From the NCBI GenBank assembly GCA_023078555.1, contig CM041203.1:3763981-3827980 (forward strand): 64,000 bases of DNA, given 5' to 3'. This document shows positions 23,969-35,269 of this stretch, piece by piece; the first letter of the stretch is position 1, and the number at the start of each line of letters is the position of its first letter. The DNA comes from Ulva prolifera (taxonomy: Eukaryota; Chlorophyta; Ulvophyceae; Ulvales; Ulvaceae). Position numbers and translations under genes: made by a program. The notes under the pieces are model-generated. The model was not told the DNA's origin, did not search any database, and was given only the letters and a program-made list of their open reading frames with translations.

Positions 23969-26900
23969 CTACGTGTGGCTGTCACGTTCCCTTGGCGACT
24001 GTCCCCTGGACCAATCATGGGCTCCAGCATGCGTCGCACCACGCCATGATCCCGCAGACGTAGCAGAACGATCGACAGGCGCATTTTGATGCCCCGCAGG
24101 CCTAGCATGACCTGAGTGCCATCTTTTTGGCGCATTATGTCGAGATTGCCACACATCCGCTGTTGAATGCGGCCTCAGATGTGAAGCACCTGCTTGAGGT
24201 ACTGCCACACTGTTATCTCGCCTGGCCAAATGGGCCCTAAGCCTCTTGATCAAGGACACAATGTTGAATTTGCCCTTCGCAAATGCCACAGCTGTTCTAT
24301 CTGAATTATGCGACGCCCCACAAGTGTCAATATGAGCCTCTACTTGCTGAAGCAGCTGCCGCAACTCAGTATGGACACCTTCGAGGGACTGCAACACCTT
24401 GACTTGTATGGACCTGGGCGTCCCTGTCAGACCATAGCTAGACAGATCAGCGGCACACCAGGGGCCGCTCCGCCCTGCTGGCAACCATTCAGATCCCTGC
24501 AGTGCAGCTGCAAGGTTGAGCGTGATGAAGAGTGGACCCTGTAGATGATTCAATGCTGCTACATACCGCCCCCACAGCTCTGGCCGCGGCTCCACACTAG
24601 CCAGCTGCAGCAGAGATGCTGTGCACCACAAACAAAATCCTAGGAAGCATAGCCTTGGTACAACAACCCCAGCAGACTGCCGTATGGTGTCTGGGCCAGA
24701 ACTCAAGCTTTCATGGGGTTGGACACCCACAGTAGCCCCCCAACCAGACATGGACATTGATTGCTCACTGCACAGAATTGCTTCACCAGACTGATGCATT
24801 GATGCTTCTGTCTGGTCAGAATCTCCTCCCAAACCAGGTTTGCGGTGTGCATTATCCTGAGCATGACGCGTGTCGCCGCTGACGTCTTGAACAAATTGCC
24901 CAACATGAGGCCATACTTCAGCCAGAGCTTGCACAACAGACGCCCAGCCATCTGCACAGGCTTCAGGAGCCGTCTGCGTTACCGATTCTGCAGGAGCTGA
25001 TGCTGCTGCCTCTCTGAGCGGCACAGCATTGGCATGCAGGGTGCGGGTCACCACAGCACATGCCGCAAGCCTTGGTCCAAGCACTGCAATCTGATCAGCT
25101 TTGACACCATCACATCCAGCTTTGTGGAACCATTCCTGTCCCTGCATGTTTCGCTGAGATCCAGGAGTCTGACTCTGCGGCAGCATTGACCCGACCCCAG
25201 GAACTTGCAGCACCTCACAAACGGCATCACAAAGCTCCACCAGTGTCTCTCTGGCACTACTGAAAAGTAGCGGTTCAATGACCTTGACCGAGCCACCAGA
25301 GTGACCGGCAGCGGCACAGGAGACAGGCTGCCCATGCGTGTCCCAGTGCTGCTCCCAGATGGCGCACATGAGATTCGCAAGCTTCCTTCGTGACCCTCGA
25401 CCCATGCGATGGCCTTTTCCACCCCCTGGCTCAGATGCTGCAGATGAACTAGTCTGAACAGATTGCAGCGATTGCATACCATCCAGAGTGGATAATGAGC
25501 ACTCAGATGGTGCCACAAGCTGCATTCTTTCGCATGCACGATGCCATCTCAGTTGTCGCTGATGCTGAGAGCGCCAGTCAAGCAAAGGTCGCTGCACATG
25601 AGCCTGATATGGCTGCAGGCGCCAGTCAAGTTGCAGTTCAGCTGCTGTATGTGCGGCATGAAAAGTATGCTGGTCTAGTAATGCCTGCGTCAAGGGAGGG
25701 TGCATAGCGCTTGACTTGGTTGAAGTGGTGCGCAGAGCTGCCCAAAGTCGGCGCACATGATTCATTGGCAAGTCTGCAAACAGGAGATTCACAAAGCTGA
25801 CTGCAGGTGGATCACGATCAGACATTGCGGTCCCTTGGAAGACTGCAGCGCGTTCAGGGTCCTCGGCCTCAGCATCGGCACTACTCTGTTGCTCAGAATC
25901 GTCCTTGCCCAGATCTTTTGAGGATGTCACTTTACGTGCGCGGAGAGATCCTTGTACACGCACTGGATGGACACTCATCCACATCAACAGAGCCATGGCC
26001 ATCAGTGCAGCAATTGCCACTGCACATGTTCCCAGAAATTGTCTGGGCGACCTGCAACAGACACATGAGCGTGATGATATATACTCAATCGCTCCTCAAA
26101 TCATTACGTGCATGAGCCGCTCTGAGAGTGATACACGGGGAGGAAGGAGATGACAAGGAAGCAAGCACCACACACTGACAACACACCTTGTCATTACTTC
26201 CATGACATGCGCCAGCCATTCATCAAAGCCCTTGTCTGCAAACCCTTGCTCTTCCTCTCTTGCTGCAACTTGTTCGGATGTCTCCATCCACAGCATGTCC
26301 ACAAGCATAAGCATGTTGGCTGTGAAGACAACAAACGACGCTGCCCATGCAATTGAGCTTCGCAGCCATGATGAGGCAAACACCCCCATAATAGCATGTG
26401 ATGATGTTGATTTGATGAGAGGTATGAGGGTGAATGGCAGCTGCATGGCGAGGACAACTTGAGCTATCACCAGCATCCTGCACACGTAGTCGCCATGCAC
26501 CCTGCGAAGCTGCTGACCCTGTATTCAGTCAAGCTTCCTACTTCTGGAAGCCCAAACCTTGGCAACTTAAGGGATAGCCGCAAAGCAACAACGCATAGTC
26601 CTACATAAGAGTCAGCTGGCGAGATCAGACATGGATCAATACAACATGGCTAAGGGATACATGAAATGAAGTCAAGAAACGAAAATGCATCATGTTTAGC
26701 GGTTGGATACACCTGTAAGTGCCTTCAGCACCGTACATAAGCTGCACAAATAGAGCTGGGGCAATGGCTAATGCCCTTGTCGTCAGTCGTCGATTAAGCG
26801 TGCTGGTTGTGAGACCCACAAATCCGGACATAACTACCTGACCAGCAATCGTGCTCGTGAAGGTTGACATCTGTCCAGTGAGAAGCAAAGCCAGGCCAAA

Positions 26901-28146
26901 AGCCTGCATACGAGACCACATTGTGCCACATCACAAGAAGTCTGCGGACCCATGACTGCAACAAGGGGCCTTGCACACACCAGAGGTGCTATTCGTGAGT
27001 TGAGAATCTGCTCCAGAAGGTCATGAGCCTCCTGAAGCGTTGCAACTTTGACCCCTGCAAACTTCGAGTACGCAAGTTCAAGACATTTACAGGACAATCC
27101 ATTGATGCTGATGAGACAATTCAAAGCCACCTCAAGCAACGATGCGCCCAGCGTACCTGCTGAATGGAAGGTCGAGGCTGCCACCAGAAGCACAGCAACA
27201 TTCACCAGCAAAGCAAGCCCCAGCGCGCAAGCAATGTCCAAAGAATTCAAGTAGCAGCGCCTTGCAGTAACCTTGTCATTGTGTGATGATTGACCAGCAA
27301 CAAGCGCTGAGTGTAAATAAAAGTTGTGTGGCATCACGTTTGCTCCCAGGAGAGATACAGCAGAATAAATGTCATCACGGTGTAAAGTTGGATATAATCC
27401 TGACAACACAGAACGCAAAGGAGGCTTTGAAATGAATAGGTCAATGACAAAGCATGCAAGTACTGCAAACACAAGAACTGCAGTCCACTGCTCAGCCTGA
27501 CGCAGCGCGGTCTGTGGGAACAGAAGAAACAAGGCCAGGGCGTCTAGAGCGGTCAAAACTATACAAGTGACAGGAGGAATTTTGAAGAGAAGATTAAGGC
27601 CAATAGCTGTTCCTACATGACAGGAATGGTTAAAAAAATGCTTGCTAACCCTGAAGACATGCCTTTGCACTGCAGCTGAACATGAAACGGCACTGTATGC
27701 TCTCGCCTGCATAAGTCTGCAAAGCAAGGGGAGTGGAGATGCACCCAGTACCATGGTCAAGTCTAATGCCACAATGCTAGCTTCTGTCATGAGCCAGAGT
27801 AAGAGACATATCCCTGGAGGATATGAATCTCTGCAAACTTGAGCGAGATGCTTCCCGGACGCAAGTCCCAGTCGAGACGACAGTGCCTGGAGGTGTATGG
27901 CTATGACATTTGACAGCACCAGGATCCACAATTGATCATATCCGAACCTAGACCCACTTTCGATGGCTGTGGCCCAGTTCCCAGGGTCCAGGTATGCGAC
28001 CTGAAAGTTATTCATGCGTGGATCCCAGCAATTTTCGCAGCGGGGACGTGCACAACAGCCGTGCCAGGAGTCAGCACACAGCGAGGGACTCTTACCGCAA
28101 CCAGGAACGCCGGCCCAATCACTTGCAAACCGTCACTCAGCTGCAT
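23969..28146 (-). CDS. EIN2-like: EIN2-like protein: NRAMP membrane core plus EIN2-type C-terminal domain
   Basis: In land plants EIN2 is the ER-membrane hub of ethylene signalling; its C-terminal part is cut off and moves to the nucleus. Exon 1 (28146-28096) encodes MQLSDGLQVIGPAFLVA, then a GTAAG donor. Exon 2 (from 28000) continues VAYLDPGNWATAIESG. The core has the 12-helix NRAMP pattern: GKHLAQVC, ALDLTMVLG (EIN2 style rather than NRAMP's DIPEVIG), GANVMPHNFYLHSALV (TM6), GLALLLTGQMSTF and TRALAIAPALFVQLMYGAEG. The last helix (26020-25970) leads into about 640 further residues. There, RRKLANLM and WDTHG (about 25390), RPELWGRYVAALNHLQG (24586-24536) and KGKFNIVSLIKRLRAHL (24277-24227) align in order with EIN2 C-terminal blocks as I remember them. 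The stop is at 23969. TM1 keeps DPGN and TM6 keeps MPH, the NRAMP metal ligands, unlike Arabidopsis EIN2. Metal transport is therefore possible; signalling is inference. Confidence 0.88.
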
Positions 28147-28861
28147 TCCTTCAAAAGCGCGTCCTGCAAAATTTGCCGCCTGCGGTTATATGAGCTCGTT
28201 GATTTAAGTACGAACGTAGGTGAGCGCAATCTCGACTAATTCGTGTGCCGGTGCTGACTCAGAATCACGTTGTCAAAATAGATGAGCATACCCATTGCGC
28301 CCCTGATTCTTCGCCGCTGCCCTGATGCAGGAAAATGGCGGTGCAGCGTCAGAGGCGTGCTCGTCAAGGAAGCAGGGCCGTCAACGACGTGAACATGAAT
28401 GCTCCACCGGCATCGTCCAACGTCCAATGTCGCTGATCAGTTGTCACAGCCACCTCCGGCGCTTGCAGATTCATCAACAATTCGGCAGGTTGCATACGAA
28501 TCCTCGATACTAACGACCATTGCATCGCATGGCAGATGTTACTCCTTTGAGCAAGAGGTATGGCTGAATACAATAGCTGTTTTGGGTTAGATGCCTTCCT
28601 TTCGGTCATATCGCTTGCGTATCTTCGCAAAGGCGACGTTCATTCCAACAGTGCCGCGTCAACATTGAGCTGAACGATCATTTTGCGACGCTGCGGCCAA
28701 GGTGCTCGGTAGAGCGTTCGCATCGAAACAGAAGGGCCTTCAATTTATTTCCCTTAGAGACTTTTACAGTATTTGACGTGCCAAGTAGATAGGGCCGCGT
28801 GCGAAGTTGCGTCCAGCACCGGATGCTATCAATTTTCGCCTTTTGTCACGGGTACGTTTGA
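28147..28861. promoter_or_regulatory. Divergent promoter region, EIN2-like and J-domain genes
   Basis: About 715 bases separate the two start codons. A plus-strand frame begins at ATG 28335 (MAVQRQRR-like start), and another open stretch (QLSQPPPALADSSTIRQVAY, about 28437-28496) ends at a possible GTATGG donor near 28558. This could be a small separate gene or the 5' part of the J-domain gene. No TATA box or other element stands out. Confidence 0.3.
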
Positions 28862-31800
28862 ATGGGAAGTCAAACAGGAGGACAGCGATCCAGAGAAGGG
28901 CAAAAGAGCTCAAAATCCGGAAAACAACGTTCTAAGAAAAATCGAAAAAGTAAGAGGCAAAGACGTAGTAGTTCTGGCTCAGATAGTGAAGCGGACTACA
29001 AGCTCGATGCACAGACAGCCCCAGTTGCAGCAGAGTATGTCAGATGTATCTTGCGCAAATATCCAGCTATGAAAGCTGAGCTGAGAGATTTGATGTGGCA
29101 GATAGATGATGGAAAAACTCCTGATATCGACAAAGTGGATGATCAAGACTTGCGACGGGGTCTCCGTGGCCTGTTTGCAGCTTTGAACCTGAGGCGATCG
29201 AAGGTGTCCTATCATTTGTCTGTAATTCAGAACATCGATCCATTAAGTTTGCGGCCAGGGCACACGGATAGAAAAGATTACAACGTCTAGCCCATACAGG
29301 ACGCTTACAGTCTGAAGCCCGGACAGGACAAGATTTTGCGCAGGATTGGCGTGGTATTCAGTGAGTCTATTCCGGATCAGAGCAAGGAATGCCTGTCCCT
29401 GCCAGGGGATCCGGTGTCTCAACGCCACACTCAGGCAGAAAACCTGCACGATCGCTTGTCATCACCCGCAAAATCACCGGACTCTGCTGTAATATCTGAG
29501 CCAATACAAGCGGCAAGCCCAGAACCGGTGCTGCCAGACCAGCGGCCTGATGATGCACCCGCTACCCGAAGAATCATGTTCCCTGCGGCAGCTCCGGAGG
29601 AACTGCTGCAGGCAGCTGCAGAAGCAGCTGCTGCCATGCGGGCTGAGGGTCTCCTAGGAGAAATTGTCTCCGGACTGTCAGCGCAAAATGTCGGTCCTGT
29701 ACCACCACCAGATGTCTTGAAGGAGTTAGATGCTGTCTCAGGTGATGTCAGAATGGCTGAAGCTGTGCGGGTCAACACACTTGCTGCACGAGCCCCAACT
29801 CATGGTATTCATCCCTCCTGCCGCATTCAAAGTTTGTCAACAGTGGCATGTGTGTCATGTCAGTGTTGTTTGAGTGATTGTTACTGCTCCATTGTGGTCA
29901 TCGATGTGAAGCGGCGTCCGGTCAAGCAACTTCATCACTGGCTAACCAGATTATCTTTCGTTGTGATCCGCACTTGGGATCCAGCCATGTTGTGTTAAAG
30001 TAAAACTTCCAGCGTTGGTTGCAGGTCCTGACGCATATGAAGTTCTCGGTATTCCGGAAACAGCAACAGTCCCTGAGGTTCGCAAGATGTTTTGGCGCAT
30101 TTCGCTGCTGGTTCACCCAGATAAGTGTCAGCATGAAGGGGCAGCAGCTGCATTCAATGCTGTCAAGAAGGCTGCGGAGGTGTTGATGAACGCTGAAGCA
30201 CGCCAAGAACTCGATGAGCGAAAACGGAAGCAGGCTGAAGGGAACCTTGATCGGCAGGTAGCTGCTGAGCTAGAGAAGGAACGGCAGTGGCGTCTTGTAC
30301 AGGGCACAGCCACTGCAGAAGACCTCAAGTGTGACTCTTTGCAGTTGTGCAGTTTCATCAGCTTGTATCACCCCGGTGCTGTATATCGTCTTCACCTGAC
30401 TGATTCAATACAGTGCTCATAGCATATCCTCAGATTCTGTAAGACGTTATAGCACTTTGCATCAGCGAGTGCTCTACATGTATGCTCTGTTGCACACACA
30501 AAAGCTCATCTTTGCTTCTTGCGGTACAGGGGTCCACTTGATGCTCAAAGCACCCGTGATGATTGGATGACAACGCTTCCCGAAAAGCGAGAGTCCAAGC
30601 CTGCATATATGGCTCAGGCAAATGTGACTACGTTTTCGCAGCAGGGTGGCTTCGGAAATGCCGTTCCAGACGCTGGGTGGACTGCCTTACCAGGGCAAAG
30701 TGCTTCCGCAGTGCGCACGCTCACAAGCGGGGCCACTGCAATGCCCAAGACTGTTCAGCCAAAGACTGTCAAAGAATCAATTGCTGAAAAGAATATGCAT
30801 CTGATGGCGCTTGTGCAGCAGCAGGAGAGATGTGATATGCCCCAGGTGAAGATCTTCGACGCCTTCCTTTTGGCCTTCGTGGTCAGCGATGCAGTGCGCA
30901 CATTGAAAATATCCATGATGTCAAGTGTGTGCTGGTGGTCAGTGTGCCAAGCTGTAGGATCATAAGATGGGCAGGGTCAGTGCTGCATTGAATGGCATTT
31001 TCTCCTGGCAGCATCATACATGGTGACCTTCTCGTAAACTAAACAATTGTGCGCCTATGAGGTCATTTGCTTGGAGGTTTTTCCGTTGCGCCGAAGCTGA
31101 CGTTAATGTACGCCACTGACATGTGAAGGCCGCCTCATCTGGGCCACCATCAGCATCCTCTCGACCCTTTTATACCTTTGTCCTTCTCCAATTGCATGAA
31201 CTAGCTAAACTTGATCACAGCTTTTGGCCAATGCGTGTGTGGATGACATAGCGTAGCAGTCAAATGTATCTTTGCGTAAGGCAGGATTCCTTTCTGCTTT
31301 GCACTGGTGGCAATGACGTGAATGAGCGCAGCATCAACAGCTTGTTTTCTGTTTCTTGCTTGCTTTCGGTTGCAGGGGTATGTGCTTTCAGATCATGCCC
31401 TTGGACTATCTGATGTCGGTTGACATTGCGGCCGTTTGACCTAAAAGCCTAAGCGCTGCGTTGTTGTGTGGACGACATTATGCAACATCGCGTTCATAGT
31501 CACAACCTTTTCCGCTCGGCTGTACCGCAGGGACAGCAATTGATAAATTGACCCAGCCATCATTGTGGTACAATTGAATTGCGACCTCTCGTCTAAGAGT
31601 TATATGAGGAGATAATGCGAGTATTGTCACTATCCTTTGGGTTTGTGCATTAATGACGCAGTCGATGATGAACACGTTGCAGGCACCAACAAAGACACTG
31701 TTGCAAAAGCACCAAGAGTCTAAGAAGGAGGACCACGCCAAGCGGAAGCGGCAGCGCAAAGAAAGCAAGAGACAAGCTGATGTGGGCACAGCTGAAGCTG

Positions 31801-31946
31801 AGCCAAATCAACCAGACTGGGCAGGCACAAGCGCTTGGCGCCCATTTGACCGGGAGAAGGATCTTCAAGCTCCCGGTCGCAGTACTGGTCCAGGATCTAG
31901 GCCAGATCAATCTTTAGCGTCACGATTTCGTCCAGCATCTTCATGA
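28862..31946 (+). CDS. J-domain protein with GPALPP/DUF3752-like C-terminal tail
   Basis: J domains stimulate HSP70 ATPase. The start codon 28862 opens a Lys/Arg/Ser-rich basic N-terminus (KKNRKSKRQRRSSSGS), followed by a conserved-looking helical block (YVRCILRKYPAMKAELRDLM) and, after an intron, an acidic/Pro-rich linker (29300-29790). The exon from about 30026 encodes the J domain: DAYEVLGIPETATVPEVRKM, the essential HPD in SLLVHPDKCQ (30105-30134), and ALNAVKKA-type helix III. After a further intron, DDWMTTLPEKRES (about 30556) and the final exon with LLQKHQESKKE, WRPFDREKDL (about 31839-31868) and a stop at 31944-31946 match the GPALPP1/DUF3752 C-terminus. The basic, acidic and disordered layout suggests a nuclear role, perhaps with spliceosomal HSP70 work; that is inference. 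One intron (about 30830-31640) is unusually long for this window. Confidence 0.8.
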
Positions 31947-33097
31947 GTAGGCTTGTTCATCAATGCATCCTGTTCAGAGTCCCGAAAGCAATACTCGAGT
32001 AAGCTTGCAAGTCTGGACACGTACAAGATTTTCTATGCAGCTCTGACGTTGAGCTCTTCAGCTGTGCCGTTGTCAGTTGAGCTTTGATACAACTTTCAGC
32101 ATTACATCATTCCTTGCCAGATGTTAACAATGACCGACGCTTTCAATACCCTCTGATTCAATTTCTTTCTCCTAGAGCCTGTTGTCTTCTGTCTTTCATT
32201 CACTACAGTGCCAACGCTCTCCTGCTCCGTACGCGTCTTCATGCCTGGTCAGCCTGTCGGGGTTCGTTACAATGGGTAAGGTGCCTAAGCCACGGAAAGG
32301 TGACCGCCAGTCATGCGCGACAGCACCATCTTCGCCGTCGACCCACGTACACAAGCAAAAGACATGCCGCCGTTGTTTTTCGCGTTCGCCTAAGCAAATG
32401 CTCACATCAATCCCGAGTCATTGAAACAAGTTCAAGCGACGTGGTATTGATGCTGCGCATGGTGCAGCCACCGCGACAGCACCTGATTACACCGCCATTG
32501 CAACTTGCAATTCCACTGTGCTTGGGCTGTCGCCCAGGCCTCTGCGCATGCTTGGCGTGGCCCCGCCGCGCCTGCATCGCCTTGCACAACATTTTCGACC
32601 CCAAAATTTCCGAATCTTGCACTCGATTGGCCTGGAATCATGTATCGGCTATAACGGTCGCGTAACGCCGTCGCAGCTGGTCAGCGCGCGCATGAAAAAT
32701 CCAAAGGCGCTACTGCACATTTCGGCATGTTTGATTTGGTTGGCCCGTGGCGGATTCCGTCCGCGCCGGCCAAATTGGCTGCACGAAGATGCAGCGATTT
32801 CGCAATTCTACATATGCGTTGTATCGCGTCGTGGCTGGCGCCCGCCTCGATTGAGCGTCGCCGATTAACGAGATGTCACCCTTCAACCTTACCCATTGTT
32901 TCATGCACCGACTGCAGCCTCTACTGTTTACGTCATTGCTGGGAAGCATATTGAAGGCATGGAGCACTTGCACACATCACAACACTCGTGAGTGGATCAT
33001 GTGTCCTTCGCCTCCCAAACTCTTACTTGTTACACAACAATTGTTGATCCTCTACAGGTTGTGAAGTTGAACATTGAAAACGCTCCCGTCGCGATTC
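31947..33097. other. Spacer between J-domain gene and OTU1; possible small gene
   Basis: A plus-strand frame beginning ATGGGTAAGG at 32274 gives a Lys/Arg/Ser/Cys-rich start (MGKVPKPRKGDRQS). Another plus-strand frame at 32518-32868 is open for 116 codons and overlaps a second open frame. The GC-rich patch 32500-32870 has coding-like composition, but no frame gives a recognisable protein and I saw no convincing splice pair. The rest (31950-32270 and 32880-33097) shows nothing specific. Confidence 0.3.
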
Positions 33098-34741
33098 ATG
33101 ACAGCGATCACCCTTAGAGTGCGTGGGCCGAACGGCTTAGCGACATTTAAAGGTCTGTTTTGTCGCTGCGTACCTCTGCAAGATGGTCCCACTGATTGCA
33201 TTTCCGGCAGGGACATTGTGCTGCGCCTGGACAGCACAGATCCAGTCATGCAACCTGCTAGGACGGTGGTGTTACATGCAGTATAACAATGCCATGTTTC
33301 CACAATTGTGGCTCTCCATTGAAGCTTTAGGCATCCGTTCTGAATGCAGTCACAGACAACAGCATGCAAACCGACAGAGAACCGCTTGTCATGCTGATTA
33401 TAGATAGCGCCACACTTGCAGACCTAGCGGGAGATACAAGCTGTACAGACTTCCAGAAACAAGTTGCGGCATCATGTGGTGTAGAACCTGCTTGTCAGCA
33501 TTTCAAAGCAGGCTTCCCACCACAGAGGCTGGATATGCAAGGACAGACTATTGCTGACTTGGGTATATCCAACGGAGAAACCTTGATATTGGAAAGAGCT
33601 TCTGGATCTAGCACGAACCAGCAAGTGCATGCCGGCAGAACTGAGGGCAGCAGGGGCACAGCGGGCACTGGTGTAGCTGGTGCGATCGGTGCTCTGTCAG
33701 ATGGCAGGTTCGCTTCTCTTCAAGCTGTTGACATGCCATTATGGGCTCCATTTAATCTGATCCCAGATCCATGGTGATATTCTATGGCCCTCCTGTATGA
33801 TCTGGTTTGGCCGATTCAGCTGAGACGAGGTGCTTGCATTGACGTGTACAGCCTGTACAGGTTGAGAGTCTGCGTTTTCTTACAGGGTAGTGGTGCGAAG
33901 AGTCATCAAGGCAGACAACAGCTGCCTTTTCAATGCGGTTGCATACAATCTGGAAAGAACAAGGTCTGCTGCCTCACGCCTTCGCCGGGTTGTGAAGGAC
34001 ACAGTGGAGGCCGACCCTGTGACCTTTAACGATGGGCTTTTGGGCAAGGCAAATAATGACTACCAAAATTGGATAATGAACATGGACCATTGGGGGGGTC
34101 CAATAGAACTTGTGATCCTGGCAAAGTACTTTCCATGCTTGCTGCCTCATTGTATTCCCCACCAAAGGCTTACGCCAGGCTCTGCACAAATGTGGCCGAT
34201 ATCTCCAGAAATTGAGTGCTTGATTCCCTGCTGTACTGGTTTAGGGATGAATGTGATCATGTATTGACCACTGTGACCAGGTGCATCCATGCAGACACTA
34301 TCGTTGCGAAATTGCGGCATTTGACATCAGAACCCAGAGGTGTGATGTGTATGGCCAGGGAGAACAGTACCGCAGAAGATGCATGGTCTTATATGATGGT
34401 CTGCATTATGATGCTATCGCAACGGCCGCATTCATAGATGCACCTGAGGAAGTAGACTGCACAGTGTTCGACCCGGCTGCTCCTGACGCCAAACAGGTCT
34501 GCTCTGTAGTGGTGCAGTGCGCCTCCTACTCGCTGATGATCGCGGCTCTAACGCATACAATTTCCAGGTCATTGAGGCTGCAGAAGGGTTGGTGGCAAGC
34601 TTGAACGCACAGCGCAGATTTACAGACACAGCTAATTTTACTCTTAGATGCGGCACCTGCCTGATCGGTCTGACAGGTGAGAAGGAAGCAGTAGAGCATG
34701 CAAAAAGCACAGGGCACACTAACTTCCAAGAATACCACTAG
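33098..34741 (+). CDS. OTU1: OTU1/YOD1 ubiquitin thioesterase
   Basis: OTU1 (YOD1) is a cysteine deubiquitinase that works with the CDC48/p97 ATPase, including in ER-associated degradation. Exon 1 (33098 to about 33151) encodes MTAITLRVRGPNGLATFK, the first strands of the N-terminal ubiquitin-like domain. That domain finishes after an intron with QTIADLGISNGETLILE (33543-33593). The OTU core begins at about 33893: VIKADNSCLFNAVAYNL contains the catalytic D..C pair (Asp-Asn-Ser-Cys). The His is in YDGLHYDAIAT (about 34395-34430). RTQRCDVYGQGEQY and WGGPIELVILAKYF are also typical family sequence. The C-terminal exon gives one C2H2 finger, LRCGTCLIGLTG with HAKSTGHTNFQEYH, ending at 34741. All three expected domains and both catalytic residues are present, so the enzyme should be active. 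It converges on the roadblock gene with about 210 bases between. Confidence 0.93.
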
Positions 34742-34954
34742 TCTGAATCCATATGCATCCCCATGTCATCTGGTCATGGAATGCAGGATGCTGCTGGGAG
34801 TCCATCCACCTGGTTCACATGTAAAGTTGGCCCACATGATGCCACTAGTGCTTTGGTCCTTTTCGCTTGTGTTCCTTGAAACAGGTATGTTCATGATCCA
34901 ATCAGAATTTTCCACGCCTCAGTACTTTTCCATTTTTCATCTTCCCAACAAATA

Positions 34955-35269
34955 TCACTCGGTTGTTGGATTTTGGACGACCACCAGACAGTATTCTGAC
35001 CCTGCGGTAAAGTCTGGTGCAATCATGATCTCGTACTTCGCACAACGTATTCGGACAAAGTCAAGGTCGTCCTCTGAGCTCAGCATTTTGATGTAAGTCC
35101 TCGTCTTTTCCACATATCGACTAATCAGCGCCGCGTACTTGACCGTCTCCGCGTTGTCCATGGTTGAACGTATCGCAATACCATCCCCGTTCAGAACGAT
35201 GAGGCCCTGAACGCCCTTGTGCGATCGCAGCCTTTTTTCTGTTTCCTCAACCAGCGCGGTGTCAGCCAT
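34955..35269 (-). CDS. DYNLRB: Roadblock/LC7 dynein light chain
   Basis: This small protein dimerises and binds dynein intermediate chains, in cytoplasmic and axonemal dyneins and in the IFT motor. It is a single exon of 104 codons from ATG 35269 (MADTALVEETEKRLR) to TGA at 34955. The family signature is clear: HKGVQGLIVLNGDGIAIRST, MDN, and the C-terminal LDFVRIRCAKYEIMIAPD and VVVQNPT. The length matches the usual 96-105 residues, with a short extra segment (FTAGSEY) before the last strand. An in-frame upstream ATG at 35332 would add 21 residues; the nearer ATG matches the family start. The absence of introns is unusual among its neighbours. Confidence 0.95.
   Translation of the reverse strand: MADTALVEETEKRLRSHKGVQGLIVLNGDGIAIRSTMDNAETVKYAALISRYVEKTRTYIKMLSSEDDLDFVRIRCAKYEIMIAPDFTAGSEYCLVVVQNPTTE

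Noticed and set aside
27960..28146. An ordinary NRAMP metal transporter
   Set aside because: The N-terminal motifs alone would fit, but LDLTMVLG and the ordered C-terminal EIN2 blocks in the 24.0-26.0 kb exon make EIN2-like the better call.
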